A stretch of 22,611 bases of DNA from contig JAVBPQ010000052.1 in the NCBI GenBank assembly GCA_031549525.1, positions 1 to 22,611 of the forward strand. The letters are read 5' to 3'. Source of the stretch: WQUF01 sp031549525. GTDB lineage: Bacteria; Bacillota; Clostridia; Clostridiales; Clostridiaceae. The translations under genes and the position numbers were made by a program. Positions 16,174 through 22,557 of this stretch are shown here, one piece after another (within the stretch, counting starts at the first letter, position 1; the number at the start of each line of letters is the position of its first letter). A model generated the notes under the pieces. It saw nothing but the letters and a program-made list of their open reading frames with translations, searched no databases and was not told the origin of the DNA.

Positions 16174-17490
16174 ATGCAAAAGGAGAAGCTACATGGATAT
16201 GTAGTAAAATTAGCAGAACATATAAAGCTTAGACTAGAATACTTTGGAGGTATTATCTTTGATATAAATTCAGGAAATATATTAGAGTTAGACCCTGAAG
16301 CTTTTGCTCTTATTTTAGAGATTAAAAAATTAAATTCAGTAGATTTAAGTAATTTGTTATATGATACCATATTTTATGGTAAAAATATAATCCCCAAACG
16401 TAGTATAGCTATTCTCTTAAACCAGCTTATATCAATGGAAATTTTAGAAGAGAGTAAAAAAGATTATGGCTTTAATAAAATAAGTCATATTGATGAACTT
16501 ACTCTGCCTAAAAATAAATATATAAGCGCTCCAGAAACTGTACATTTAGCAGTTACATTTAAATGCAATAATGCATGTCAAGATTGTTATATTGATGGCA
16601 ATAAAAGGCAATCTTATTATGAGCTTGACACATATAATATGTTAAAAATAATAGATAAAATATCAAGGAATAATATTTTTCAACTTGCAATTGGAGGAGG
16701 AGAACCATTTTTAAGGGATGATTTACTAAATATCATAAAACATGCATCAAATAAAGGACTTATCACACACATTACAACAGGAAAATATGAGATAGAAGAT
16801 AAATTTATGCCTATATTTGAATATATTAAAGTCCTTCAAATAGGAATACATATTGATGATATTTTAGAAAATAATTTAAAAGAATTAAATAAATTACAGA
16901 GATTAGTTAACAAAGCTCATGATGCTCATGTTATTGCAGGAGCAAATATAATAATGACAAAAACTTTATTAAATAATTTTTATGATATAATCAATCCTTT
17001 AATAGATATCGGGTTTAAGAGGTTCACATTTTTAAGATATAAACCTCATGAAAATTATAAAAGATGGATGAAAGAAAATCCCTCCATTTATGAATTAGAA
17101 ACCATATCTGATAAATTATCTAATATACAAAAAAATCATCCTGAAATTAAAATAAGAATAGATTGTGCATCGAGTTTTCTAGAAAGGGATATACATCCTA
17201 AAATAGCATCTTTTAGAGGGCTTCAAGGCTGCAGTGCAGGCAGCAGAATTATTTCTATAGCACCAGATGGCTTTGTGTATCCTTGCTCTCAGCTTGTAAA
17301 TAAAGATTTTAAAGCAGGAAATCTATCTACAGATGAATTTATAGACATTTGGAACAGTGATGTTTTAAATAAATATAGATTTTATAAAGAAAGCAGCTCT
17401 TTTAAAGATAGCCCTTGTGGAGATTGTCTTGCAAAAGAATTTTGTGGTGGATGTCATGTATTAAATGATTTTAGTTGTAAAAAAAAATAA
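16174..17490 (+). CDS. PqqD-like/radical SAM/SPASM maturase-type enzyme
   Basis: Residues counted from ATG 16174 (438 aa). About 8-100 form a PqqD/RRE-like domain (KLRLEYFGGIIF, then NILELDPEAFALI) that in RiPP systems binds a precursor leader. The radical SAM core has CNNACQDC (Cys131, 135, 138) and GGGEP (174-178). The C terminus has the SPASM cysteines: CSAGS and VYPCS, then C-x2-C-x5-C-x2-C in CGDCLAKEFCGGC and a last Cys near the end, enough for two auxiliary 4Fe-4S clusters. ATG 16174 is favoured over GTG 16165 because AGGTGA sits 5 nt before it. The gene ends in an A9 run coding KKK. Such enzymes modify peptides or build redox cofactors (PqqE, AOR tungsten-cofactor maturases); the substrate here is unknown. 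The next gene, 15 nt on, is the prime candidate partner. Confidence 0.88.
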   Translation: MQKEKLHGYVVKLAEHIKLRLEYFGGIIFDINSGNILELDPEAFALILEIKKLNSVDLSNLLYDTIFYGKNIIPKRSIAILLNQLISMEILEESKKDYGFNKISHIDELTLPKNKYISAPETVHLAVTFKCNNACQDCYIDGNKRQSYYELDTYNMLKIIDKISRNNIFQLAIGGGEPFLRDDLLNIIKHASNKGLITHITTGKYEIEDKFMPIFEYIKVLQIGIHIDDILENNLKELNKLQRLVNKAHDAHVIAGANIIMTKTLLNNFYDIINPLIDIGFKRFTFLRYKPHENYKRWMKENPSIYELETISDKLSNIQKNHPEIKIRIDCASSFLERDIHPKIASFRGLQGCSAGSRIISIAPDGFVYPCSQLVNKDFKAGNLSTDEFIDIWNSDVLNKYRFYKESSSFKDSPCGDCLAKEFCGGCHVLNDFSCKKK

Positions 17491-17505
17491 TATAGGAGGT
17501 AATTT

Positions 17506-18168
17506 ATGAAAATACTTAGCATTAAAAAAGGATTTATGTCGGATCACAGCTCTACATCTTATGAATTTTTAGCAGTAGATAAACCTCTTGGAGTTAATGA
17601 AAAAGAGGCAGTTGCAAGACTTTCCAGAAGAACAAGCCCAACAGCATATCGTGCAAGCTTTGTATATCACGTTGAAGGGTATGATATTCCAGGAGGATGG
17701 GAAAAACTCATGGAAAAATACTATGATGTTATGTACAGTGAGGATTATGGCTGGTGGACTTTAGCAATAGCTTTTGATACCACAAAGAAACAATTTAGAA
17801 AACTTAAAGAATTTAAATTTAGAGGGTATGAGGATTGCGGAATAGACATCGAAGGCGATGAAAAACGTGTCATTGTTATAATATATTGTATAATACCTGA
17901 TGATAAATATTTTGATGTAAGTGAAAATTATATACTTGGATCTAAAAAACTAGGTAGAGACAATGGATTATTGAATCTTCTCTCTGATGTAAGAGAACAG
18001 CTAAAAGAAGGAGACTATAGAGCGCTTTATAAGGTGTGGGAAGTATATTATGAAGATGAAGAAGATGATGACGAGGAGCATGAGATGCCTAAAGAGCCTG
18101 AAGAATTTGAGAGAGGCAAGGAAATAGTTGAAGATTTTAAGAACATACTTAGCACTTTAGATATATGA
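17506..18168 (+). CDS. Uncharacterised protein with N-terminal GFMSDHSSTSYEF motif and acidic tail
   Basis: A 220-residue soluble protein without signal peptide or membrane segment; I cannot assign a function. The N terminus begins MKILSIKKGF and carries GFMSDHSSTSYEF (9-21), dense in Ser/Thr/His/Asp. It resembles the 'GF-x-S/T-N-SSSS-F' N-terminal signature shared by many otherwise unrelated prokaryotic hypothetical proteins. The middle (about 48-92) is aromatic: SFVYHVEGYDIPGGWEK, YYDVMYSEDYGWWTLAIAF. A predicted beta-rich segment (KRVIVIIYCII) follows, and residues 182-205 are almost wholly Asp/Glu. The start is fixed by TAGGAGG, 8 nt upstream. It lies 15 nt after the radical SAM/SPASM gene and closes the operon with a terminator, so it is likely a substrate, chaperone or partner of that enzyme. 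Confidence 0.8.
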   Translation: MKILSIKKGFMSDHSSTSYEFLAVDKPLGVNEKEAVARLSRRTSPTAYRASFVYHVEGYDIPGGWEKLMEKYYDVMYSEDYGWWTLAIAFDTTKKQFRKLKEFKFRGYEDCGIDIEGDEKRVIVIIYCIIPDDKYFDVSENYILGSKKLGRDNGLLNLLSDVREQLKEGDYRALYKVWEVYYEDEEDDDEEHEMPKEPEEFERGKEIVEDFKNILSTLDI

Positions 18169-18173
18169 TGTTA

Positions 18174-18211
18174 AAAAGCAGTAGACATTCATCCACTGCT
18201 TTTATTTTTTT
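18174..18211. terminator. Bidirectional terminator between convergent genes
   Basis: AAAAGCAGT (18174-18182) pairs with ACTGCTTTT (18195-18203). The plus strand continues ATTTTTTT; the minus strand reads CTGCTTTTT after its arm, so it can stop transcription from both sides. Confidence 0.85.
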
Positions 18212-18216
18212 GATTA

Positions 18217-19536
18217 TTAAATGTCTTTTACAAGATTGACTGTGGCATTTATAAGGCGATGATGTTTTATCTCAGTTACTTTTATTTTTAAACCATATTC
18301 TTCAATCTCAGGGGTGCTTCCATCTTTGGGAATATTTCCAATTAAAGCAAATACCATTCCTGCAAAGGTGTAATATTCATCACATGGTAAAGTTACTCCT
18401 AAAGATTTTTGAACTTCATCTAAAGGTGCAGTTCCCTTTATATTCCATGTATTTTCGCCTGTCATTTCAATCTCAGGAGTTTCTAAAGGTATAGATATAT
18501 CATCATCTAAATCTCCAACAAGCTCTTCAAGAAGATCGTTCATGGTGACAACACCGCTCATTCCTCCATACTCATCTATTGCAATTGCAAAATGGTTGCG
18601 ATTTTTTTTCATATTTCTAAATAAAATATCAGTTCTAACCGTTTCAGGTACAAACTGTGCAGGCTTTACAATTTGTAAAACACTCTCTCTACTGCGATCT
18701 TTGAGCCTAAAATAGTCCTTTGCATTTAAAATCCCAACTACATCATCAGCACTTTCATCGCATACAGGATATATGGAATGGCGGCTCTTTATTATTGTAT
18801 CTTCCCAAGTTTTTGCATCTTCGTCCATCCACAATATAGTCACATTGGTACGATGAGTCATGACCTCTTCTGCAGTCTTATTGTCGAATTCAAATACATT
18901 ATTTATAAGCTCTTTTTCATCAAGATCTATAGAACCTTTTTTGCTGCTTATGTCGATCATCATGCGTATTTCTTCTTCTGTAACCTCTTCATCATCAGCA
19001 TTAGGGTCTATACCAATCAATCGAAGGAGACCATTTGTTGAAACTGTAAGAAACCATACAACTGGTGCAAATAATTTTGATACAAAATATATAGGTTTAG
19101 ACATAGATAAACCTATTGATTCTGATTTTTTCATACCTATTCTTTTAGGTATCAACTCTCCAAATATAAGAGTAAAGTAGGATAAAATGATTGTTATTAT
19201 TATTACAGATATTGTATCGAGCATAGAAGGAGATAATTTAACTCCTATTTTTATAAACCATGCTACAAGCTTTTCTGAGAAGTTATCTGCAGCAAAAGCA
19301 CTGCCTAAAAATCCTGCTAAGGTTATGCCAACTTGTATGGTAGCAAGAAACTTAGCAGGTTCATTAGTAAGCGATAACAATCTTTTAGCTCTTTTATTTC
19401 CCATTTCAGAGAGCATTTGAAGTTTGTTGTCATTTATAGAAATTATGGCAATTTCAGCACAGGCAAATATAGCATTTAAAGCTATAAGAAATAATTGTAA
19501 AAGTATTTGCCATAATATTGGATCAGACCCAGGCAA
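18217..19536 (-). CDS. CNNM (DUF21)-CBS-CorC family membrane protein (HlyC/CorC, UPF0053)
   Basis: A 439-residue integral membrane protein. Roughly residues 5-170 form the DUF21/CNNM domain with four membrane segments, including AEIAIISINDNKL and FLATIQVGITLAGFLGS, and FGELIPKRIG. A paired CBS region follows (about 222-345: VMTHRTNV, DEYGGMSGVVTMNDLLEELVG), then the C-terminal CorC_HlyC domain. The family exports or regulates Mg2+ or other divalent cations; older names call it hemolysin. GTG 19545 is possible, but the ribosome binding site AGAGGTGG overlaps it, so TTG 19536 is preferred. It follows rsgI on the same strand with 67 nt between and no clear terminator, so partial read-through from sigI-rsgI is possible. 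Confidence 0.9.
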   Translation of the reverse strand: MPGSDPILWQILLQLFLIALNAIFACAEIAIISINDNKLQMLSEMGNKRAKRLLSLTNEPAKFLATIQVGITLAGFLGSAFAADNFSEKLVAWFIKIGVKLSPSMLDTISVIIITIILSYFTLIFGELIPKRIGMKKSESIGLSMSKPIYFVSKLFAPVVWFLTVSTNGLLRLIGIDPNADDEEVTEEEIRMMIDISSKKGSIDLDEKELINNVFEFDNKTAEEVMTHRTNVTILWMDEDAKTWEDTIIKSRHSIYPVCDESADDVVGILNAKDYFRLKDRSRESVLQIVKPAQFVPETVRTDILFRNMKKNRNHFAIAIDEYGGMSGVVTMNDLLEELVGDLDDDISIPLETPEIEMTGENTWNIKGTAPLDEVQKSLGVTLPCDEYYTFAGMVFALIGNIPKDGSTPEIEEYGLKIKVTEIKHHRLINATVNLVKDI

Positions 19537-19569
19537 AAAAACCACCTCTAAAAGTTTTAATTATAAAAA

Positions 19570-19578
19570 AGTATACCA
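19570..19578 (-). promoter_or_regulatory. Possible extended -10 promoter of the CNNM/CBS gene
   Basis: Minus strand TGG-TATACT, 33 nt upstream of the TTG start, gives an extended -10 element; no good -35 is seen. Confidence 0.4.
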
Positions 19579-19603
19579 TAGAACACTAAAAATAAATAGC
19601 GCC

Positions 19604-20575
19604 CTAATGATGGTCATCTTTATCATGTTCTTCTTGCATTTGTTTTTGAGTCATATTATCAATATTTTGATGTTCATTTACGCTAGGATTAGTATCTGAG
19701 ATGTCAGTGTTATGACCTTCTTGTTCACCTATATTGTTATGGTCGCTTGTTGTATTATATTCAGAGGAAGTTCCTTCTTCATGAGCATCATGAGGAATTT
19801 CTGTTGTATTAGCATTGTTTTCTTTCTGTATATCTGTAGAAGGTGTATCATGGTTATCACCTCCAAGATGATCATGGATGTGCTTTTGAATTTCACCAAC
19901 ACTTTTATTTATATAATCTTCTTCTTTTATATCTGGTTGAATTTCTATGAGCTCTTGAATGGACATATATTTACCAGGTGTTGTATGTTGAGCATGGGCC
20001 TCTTCTACAATGGTCTTATCCACTATATAAAATATAACCTGACTTTTATCTTCATTATTTTTTAAATTGGTTTCTTCTCCTAATATGGATTTTAACTTTT
20101 CTAAAATATCATCTTTATCTTTTGCATCATCTGATTGAATAGCAAAGACAAAATAAGATTTTTCGGTTAAATATTTTTTTAAAATATCATCCTCTAAAAG
20201 CAATTTTACAGCTTCATCATAGGTTTTATTTTTTATGCTTAGTAAATTCGATATCTTAGATGCTTCATCATTTCTAGAAGTATAATTTATCACTCTATTA
20301 AACCTGTTTAGACCTATTTCAATGCTTGGGTTAACATCCATACTGATTAGGGAAGTTTCTTGAAAGTATATGGTAAAACCAAAAATTCCAGTAAAGATAA
20401 ATAGAGCAAAGCAAGCAGCAACATAAACTAAATTATAATTTATCTTTTTATCTTCTATGGTGACTATATCACCAATTCGCCAAGAAGGACTAGCTTTTAC
20501 TTTTATAAATGCTCCACCATTTTGCATTATAGTTGCTTTATCTTTATTTATTTCAAACACAATCCCAGTTTTCAT
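19604..20575 (-). CDS. rsgI: RsgI-type membrane anti-sigma factor with His/acidic extracellular tail
   Basis: A 323-residue single-pass protein. Residues 1-45 match the RsgI N-terminal domain (GIVFEINKDKATIMQNGGAF) that holds the sigma factor at the membrane. One membrane segment spans about 49-71. Just outside lies MDVNPSIEIGLNRFNRVI; in this family the Asn-Pro bond (N82-P83) within VNPSIE is the self-cleavage point of the extracellular juxtamembrane domain. Residues about 74-200 complete that domain; about 200-323 form a low-complexity tail rich in His (about 14), Asp, Glu, Asn and Thr, ending HDKDDHH. No carbohydrate-binding domain is present, unlike cellulosome RsgIs. ATG overlaps the sigI stop by 4 nt. 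Inferred role: senses an extracellular cue, possibly metal, and releases SigI after proteolysis. Confidence 0.88.
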   Translation of the reverse strand: MKTGIVFEINKDKATIMQNGGAFIKVKASPSWRIGDIVTIEDKKINYNLVYVAACFALFIFTGIFGFTIYFQETSLISMDVNPSIEIGLNRFNRVINYTSRNDEASKISNLLSIKNKTYDEAVKLLLEDDILKKYLTEKSYFVFAIQSDDAKDKDDILEKLKSILGEETNLKNNEDKSQVIFYIVDKTIVEEAHAQHTTPGKYMSIQELIEIQPDIKEEDYINKSVGEIQKHIHDHLGGDNHDTPSTDIQKENNANTTEIPHDAHEEGTSSEYNTTSDHNNIGEQEGHNTDISDTNPSVNEHQNIDNMTQKQMQEEHDKDDHH

Positions 20576-21270
20576 CTTTTCACCTCCCTAAATTGTGGTA
20601 GAAAGGCTTGTATTAAAGGATAATCTCCTAAAAATAACAGCACTATTGTAACTATATATTTTCTATGTTTTTCAATGGTTTTTACTGATATGTTAAAAGC
20701 TATAGCAAGCTCTCCTTGAGGCAATCTATTATATTTTAGAAAGTTTTCTTTCATAGAGTCATTTGAAACTATAAAACGTGCAACTTCAATACACTGATTT
20801 CGTGCTCTGTCTTGTTTTGGAGATATTTTTTCAAGTTCTGAAAATTTTATTCCAAAGATTTTTAGTTTTTCCTCAAACTCTTTTATTTCATAGGATATAT
20901 TCAATCTTTCTTCTTCTTTATTATAAACTTCTATGGATGCTTTGCCTTCTAAGGGAGAATTTATCTCGTCTGATTCATCTTGTTGAGAAAGAGGTATTAA
21001 ATTAGAGGTTTTTCTTTTATTTTTCCTCCCTTCATCAATTAGTCTATTTTTAATACAGGTGGAAACAAAGGTTAAGAAACTTCCTCTACCTTTTTCATAT
21101 TGCTTTACACAGCTCATAAATACAAGCATTGCAATACTTAGTTTATCATCATACTCTAAATTTAAGCATATGGTTTCAGATAACACTTTCTTCATAAATG
21201 GAATATATTCCTGAATGATTTTATTGAGTTCATTGTTATCATGCTTTGCAATAACAATACGCTCTTCCAT
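20572..21270 (-). CDS. sigI: SigI-family alternative sigma factor
   Basis: A 232-residue sigma-70-like factor of the SigI type. Region 2 is visible at about 40-82 (YDDKLSIAMLVFMSC, KGRGSFLTFVSTCIKNRLIDEGRK), with the DEGRKNKR end of the DNA-melting/-10 recognition helix. The C-terminal part (about 184-210, LPQGELAIAFNISVKTIEKHRKYI) holds the helix-turn-helix-like helices used by SigI for the -35. It is adjacent to and coupled with rsgI, the standard arrangement in Bacillus and Clostridium. A GAGGGTG site precedes ATG 21270. The upstream promoter at 21295-21323 has SigI-type elements, suggesting positive autoregulation. Confidence 0.92.
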   Translation of the reverse strand: MEERIVIAKHDNNELNKIIQEYIPFMKKVLSETICLNLEYDDKLSIAMLVFMSCVKQYEKGRGSFLTFVSTCIKNRLIDEGRKNKRKTSNLIPLSQQDESDEINSPLEGKASIEVYNKEEERLNISYEIKEFEEKLKIFGIKFSELEKISPKQDRARNQCIEVARFIVSNDSMKENFLKYNRLPQGELAIAFNISVKTIEKHRKYIVTIVLLFLGDYPLIQAFLPQFREVKR

Positions 21271-21294
21271 TATTTCACCCTCTTATATTTATAA

Positions 21295-21323
21295 TACGAA
21301 TTTGAGTCATATATCTGTAGGGT
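21295..21323 (-). promoter_or_regulatory. SigI-type promoter of sigI-rsgI (autoregulation)
   Basis: On the minus strand ACCC (21323-21320), 21 nt, CGTA (21298-21295), 24 nt before the sigI ATG. It matches the A-CCC / CGWA elements reported for SigI promoters and recurs in the opposite direction upstream of the peptide genes. Confidence 0.7.
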
Positions 21324-21391
21324 ATAAATATGAGTTATTATATATTACTATAAATTTTAATTAGTATAAATCTTAAAAAATTAATAGGTAT

Positions 21392-21421
21392 ACCCTATAT
21401 TTTAACATATTCCATTTCGTA
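21392..21421 (+). promoter_or_regulatory. SigI-type promoter, repeat copy 1
   Basis: ACCC (21392-21395), 22 nt, CGTA (21418-21421). It lies about 290 nt upstream of the first peptide gene. Confidence 0.6.
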
Positions 21422-21514
21422 TAGTTAAGACAAATAGAATACTTAAAAGAAAATATTAATGAAAAAAACAATAAAATTAAACTAATTATCAATATTGTAA
21501 AAATTAGTTATAAC

Positions 21515-21544
21515 ACCCTACATTTTAGTATACTACATTTCGTA
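21515..21544 (+). promoter_or_regulatory. SigI-type promoter, repeat copy 2
   Basis: ACCC (21515-21518), 22 nt, CGTA (21541-21544). ACCCTAC is also shared with the sigI promoter, making this the best plus-strand match. Confidence 0.65.
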
Positions 21545-21636
21545 TAGTTAAAACGAAAACGATGCTTACGAAAAAAGTATTTAATGAAAAAATAATAAAA
21601 TTAATTATCAATAAAAAATAAAATATTAGTTATAAC

Positions 21637-21665
21637 GCCCTATGTTTTATAAACTATATTTCTTA
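21637..21665 (+). promoter_or_regulatory. Degenerate SigI-type promoter, repeat copy 3, nearest the peptide genes
   Basis: GCCC (21637-21640), 21 nt, CTTA (21662-21665): both boxes carry one change from copies 1 and 2. It would yield a leader of about 40 nt to the first peptide ATG, but may be weak or altered in specificity. Confidence 0.45.
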
Positions 21666-21712
21666 TAGTTATAACAAAGAATATTAGAAAAAATATTAGG
21701 AGGAAAATATTA

Positions 21713-21934
21713 ATGAAAACTGGTAAATTTATAAAAGTATGTTCAGGGGTTATTTTAGGATTAAGTCTTCTATCAACAACTGCATTTGCACATGGCAATG
21801 GACATCATAGTCATGCAGGATATAATTACCCAACTTGTAATGTAGCTAATTGTCAAAATAAATACTCCCATACACACAATGGAGTATATTATTCAGCACA
21901 TCATACAAATGATGGGCATAGATACCATAGATAG
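21713..21934 (+). CDS. Small secreted His-rich peptide, copy 1
   Basis: A 73-residue preprotein. Residues 1-26 are a classic signal peptide (MKTGKF, hydrophobic ILGLSLLSTT, AFA before the cut). The mature part would be 47 residues with 10 His and 2 Cys: HGNGHHSH at the N terminus, then YPTCNVANC, SHTHNGVYY and SAHHTNDGHRYHR. The two Cys and the His pattern suggest metal binding or a disulfide; no function is known to me. AGGAGG lies 11 nt before ATG. It is the first of three tandem paralogs, downstream of SigI-type promoters and divergent from sigI-rsgI. It could be an extracellular metal buffer, an envelope protectant or an antimicrobial-like peptide; the first is favoured by composition only. 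Confidence 0.85.
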   Translation: MKTGKFIKVCSGVILGLSLLSTTAFAHGNGHHSHAGYNYPTCNVANCQNKYSHTHNGVYYSAHHTNDGHRYHR

Positions 21935-21982
21935 AATATTATAAACATAAATATAAATATAAATATTAGGAGGAAAATATTA

Positions 21983-22204
21983 ATGAAAACTGGTAAATTT
22001 GTAAAAGTATGTTCAGGGGTTATTTTAGGATTAAGTCTTTTATCAACAACTGCATTTGCTGGGGTACATCATACTACTACTACTTCAAAATATAATTATC
22101 CAACTTGTAATGTAGCTAATTGTAAAAATAAATATTCTCATACACATAATGGAGCATATTATTCAGCACATCATACAAATGATGGGCATAGATACCATAG
22201 ATAG
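21983..22204 (+). CDS. Small secreted His-rich peptide, copy 2
   Basis: A 73-residue paralog. The signal peptide differs from copy 1 by one residue (V for I at position 7). The mature N terminus is wholly different (GVHHTTTTSKYN, with a Thr run), whereas YPTCNVANC, YSHTHNGAYY and the HHTNDGHRYHR end are kept; 8 His and 2 Cys in 47 residues. It has the same AGGAGG leader and follows copy 1 by 48 nt of AT-rich spacer without a terminator, so it is most likely on the same transcript. Confidence 0.85.
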   Translation: MKTGKFVKVCSGVILGLSLLSTTAFAGVHHTTTTSKYNYPTCNVANCKNKYSHTHNGAYYSAHHTNDGHRYHR

Positions 22205-22246
22205 AATATTATAAAAATAAATATAAATATTAGGAGGAAAATATTA

Positions 22247-22480
22247 ATGAAAACTGGTAAATTTATAAAAGTATGTTCAGGGGTTATTTTAGGATTAAGT
22301 CTTTTATCAACGACTGCATTTGCACATGGCAATGGTCATGGTTGCTCAGGATATAATAATTCAACATATAGTTACCCAACTTGTAATGTAGCTAATTGTC
22401 AAAATAATTATTCTCATACACACAATGGAGTATATTATTCAGCGCATCACACAAATGATGGACATAGATACCATAGATAG
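22247..22480 (+). CDS. Small secreted His-rich peptide, copy 3
   Basis: A 77-residue paralog with the same signal peptide as copy 1. Its mature N terminus starts HGNGHGCSG and has a four-residue insertion (NSTYSYPT region), adding a third Cys; the conserved core TCNVANC, SHTHNGVYY and the terminal HHTNDGHRYHR are unchanged. The odd Cys number could permit a dimer or a different metal site. A strong terminator follows, closing the three-gene transcript. Confidence 0.85.
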   Translation: MKTGKFIKVCSGVILGLSLLSTTAFAHGNGHGCSGYNNSTYSYPTCNVANCQNNYSHTHNGVYYSAHHTNDGHRYHR

Positions 22481-22519
22481 AATATAAAAAATAAAGAACC
22501 CTTTTAAAAATATAAGGAA

Positions 22520-22557
22520 ACCTCTCTTTTTCTTTACGAAAAGAAGAGGTTTTTTTA
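22520..22557 (+). terminator. Rho-independent terminator after the peptide array
   Basis: ACCTCT-CTTTT pairs with AAAAG-A-AGAGGT around a small loop, followed by a run of seven Ts (22550-22556). The last 50 bases of the window hold no complete gene; AAAGGTGG near 22600 may be the ribosome binding site of a gene starting just beyond the end. Confidence 0.85.

Larger units (their letters stand above)
21381..21712 (+). repeat. Three tandem ~122-bp imperfect repeats carrying SigI-type promoters
   Basis: Units start at 21381, 21504 and 21626 (periods 123 and 122). Each has TTAGTTATAAC-like lead, (A/G)CCCTA, a T/A-rich spacer, CATTTCGTATAG-like -10 and an AT-rich leader ending in ATTAATGAAAA. The third unit runs straight into the first peptide gene. 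In units one and two the start-like ATG leads only to very short frames (21459-21485; 21584-21595) without a Shine-Dalgarno sequence, so they are promoter or leader copies, or relics of lost genes. This explains most of the 442-bp gap between sigI and the first peptide gene. Confidence 0.8.
21691..22480 (+). repeat. Tandem triplication of a small secreted peptide gene
   Basis: Units begin at 21691, 21961 and 22225 (periods 270 and 264), each at the same AAATATTAGGAGGAAAATAT ribosome binding site. The signal-peptide segment and the 3' end (from about ATGGAGTATATTATTC to the stop and AATAT tail) are almost identical between copies, while the segment coding the mature N terminus differs. This indicates recent duplication with local diversification. 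Confidence 0.9.

Noticed and set aside
17479..17487. A9 run at the end of the radical SAM gene as a frameshift or truncation
   Set aside because: All SPASM cysteines are already encoded upstream and the in-frame stop follows at once, with the next gene's ribosome binding site directly after; no missing domain is evident.
21459..21485. Mini-frame of 8 codons (MKKTIKLN) in repeat unit 1 as a leader peptide
   Set aside because: No ribosome binding site, and the equivalent frame in unit 2 stops after 3 codons; better explained as a decayed start.
21713..22480. CRISPR-like or other non-coding repeat array
   Set aside because: The 264-270 bp period with intact signal peptides, ribosome binding sites and stops shows duplicated genes, not short direct repeats with spacers.
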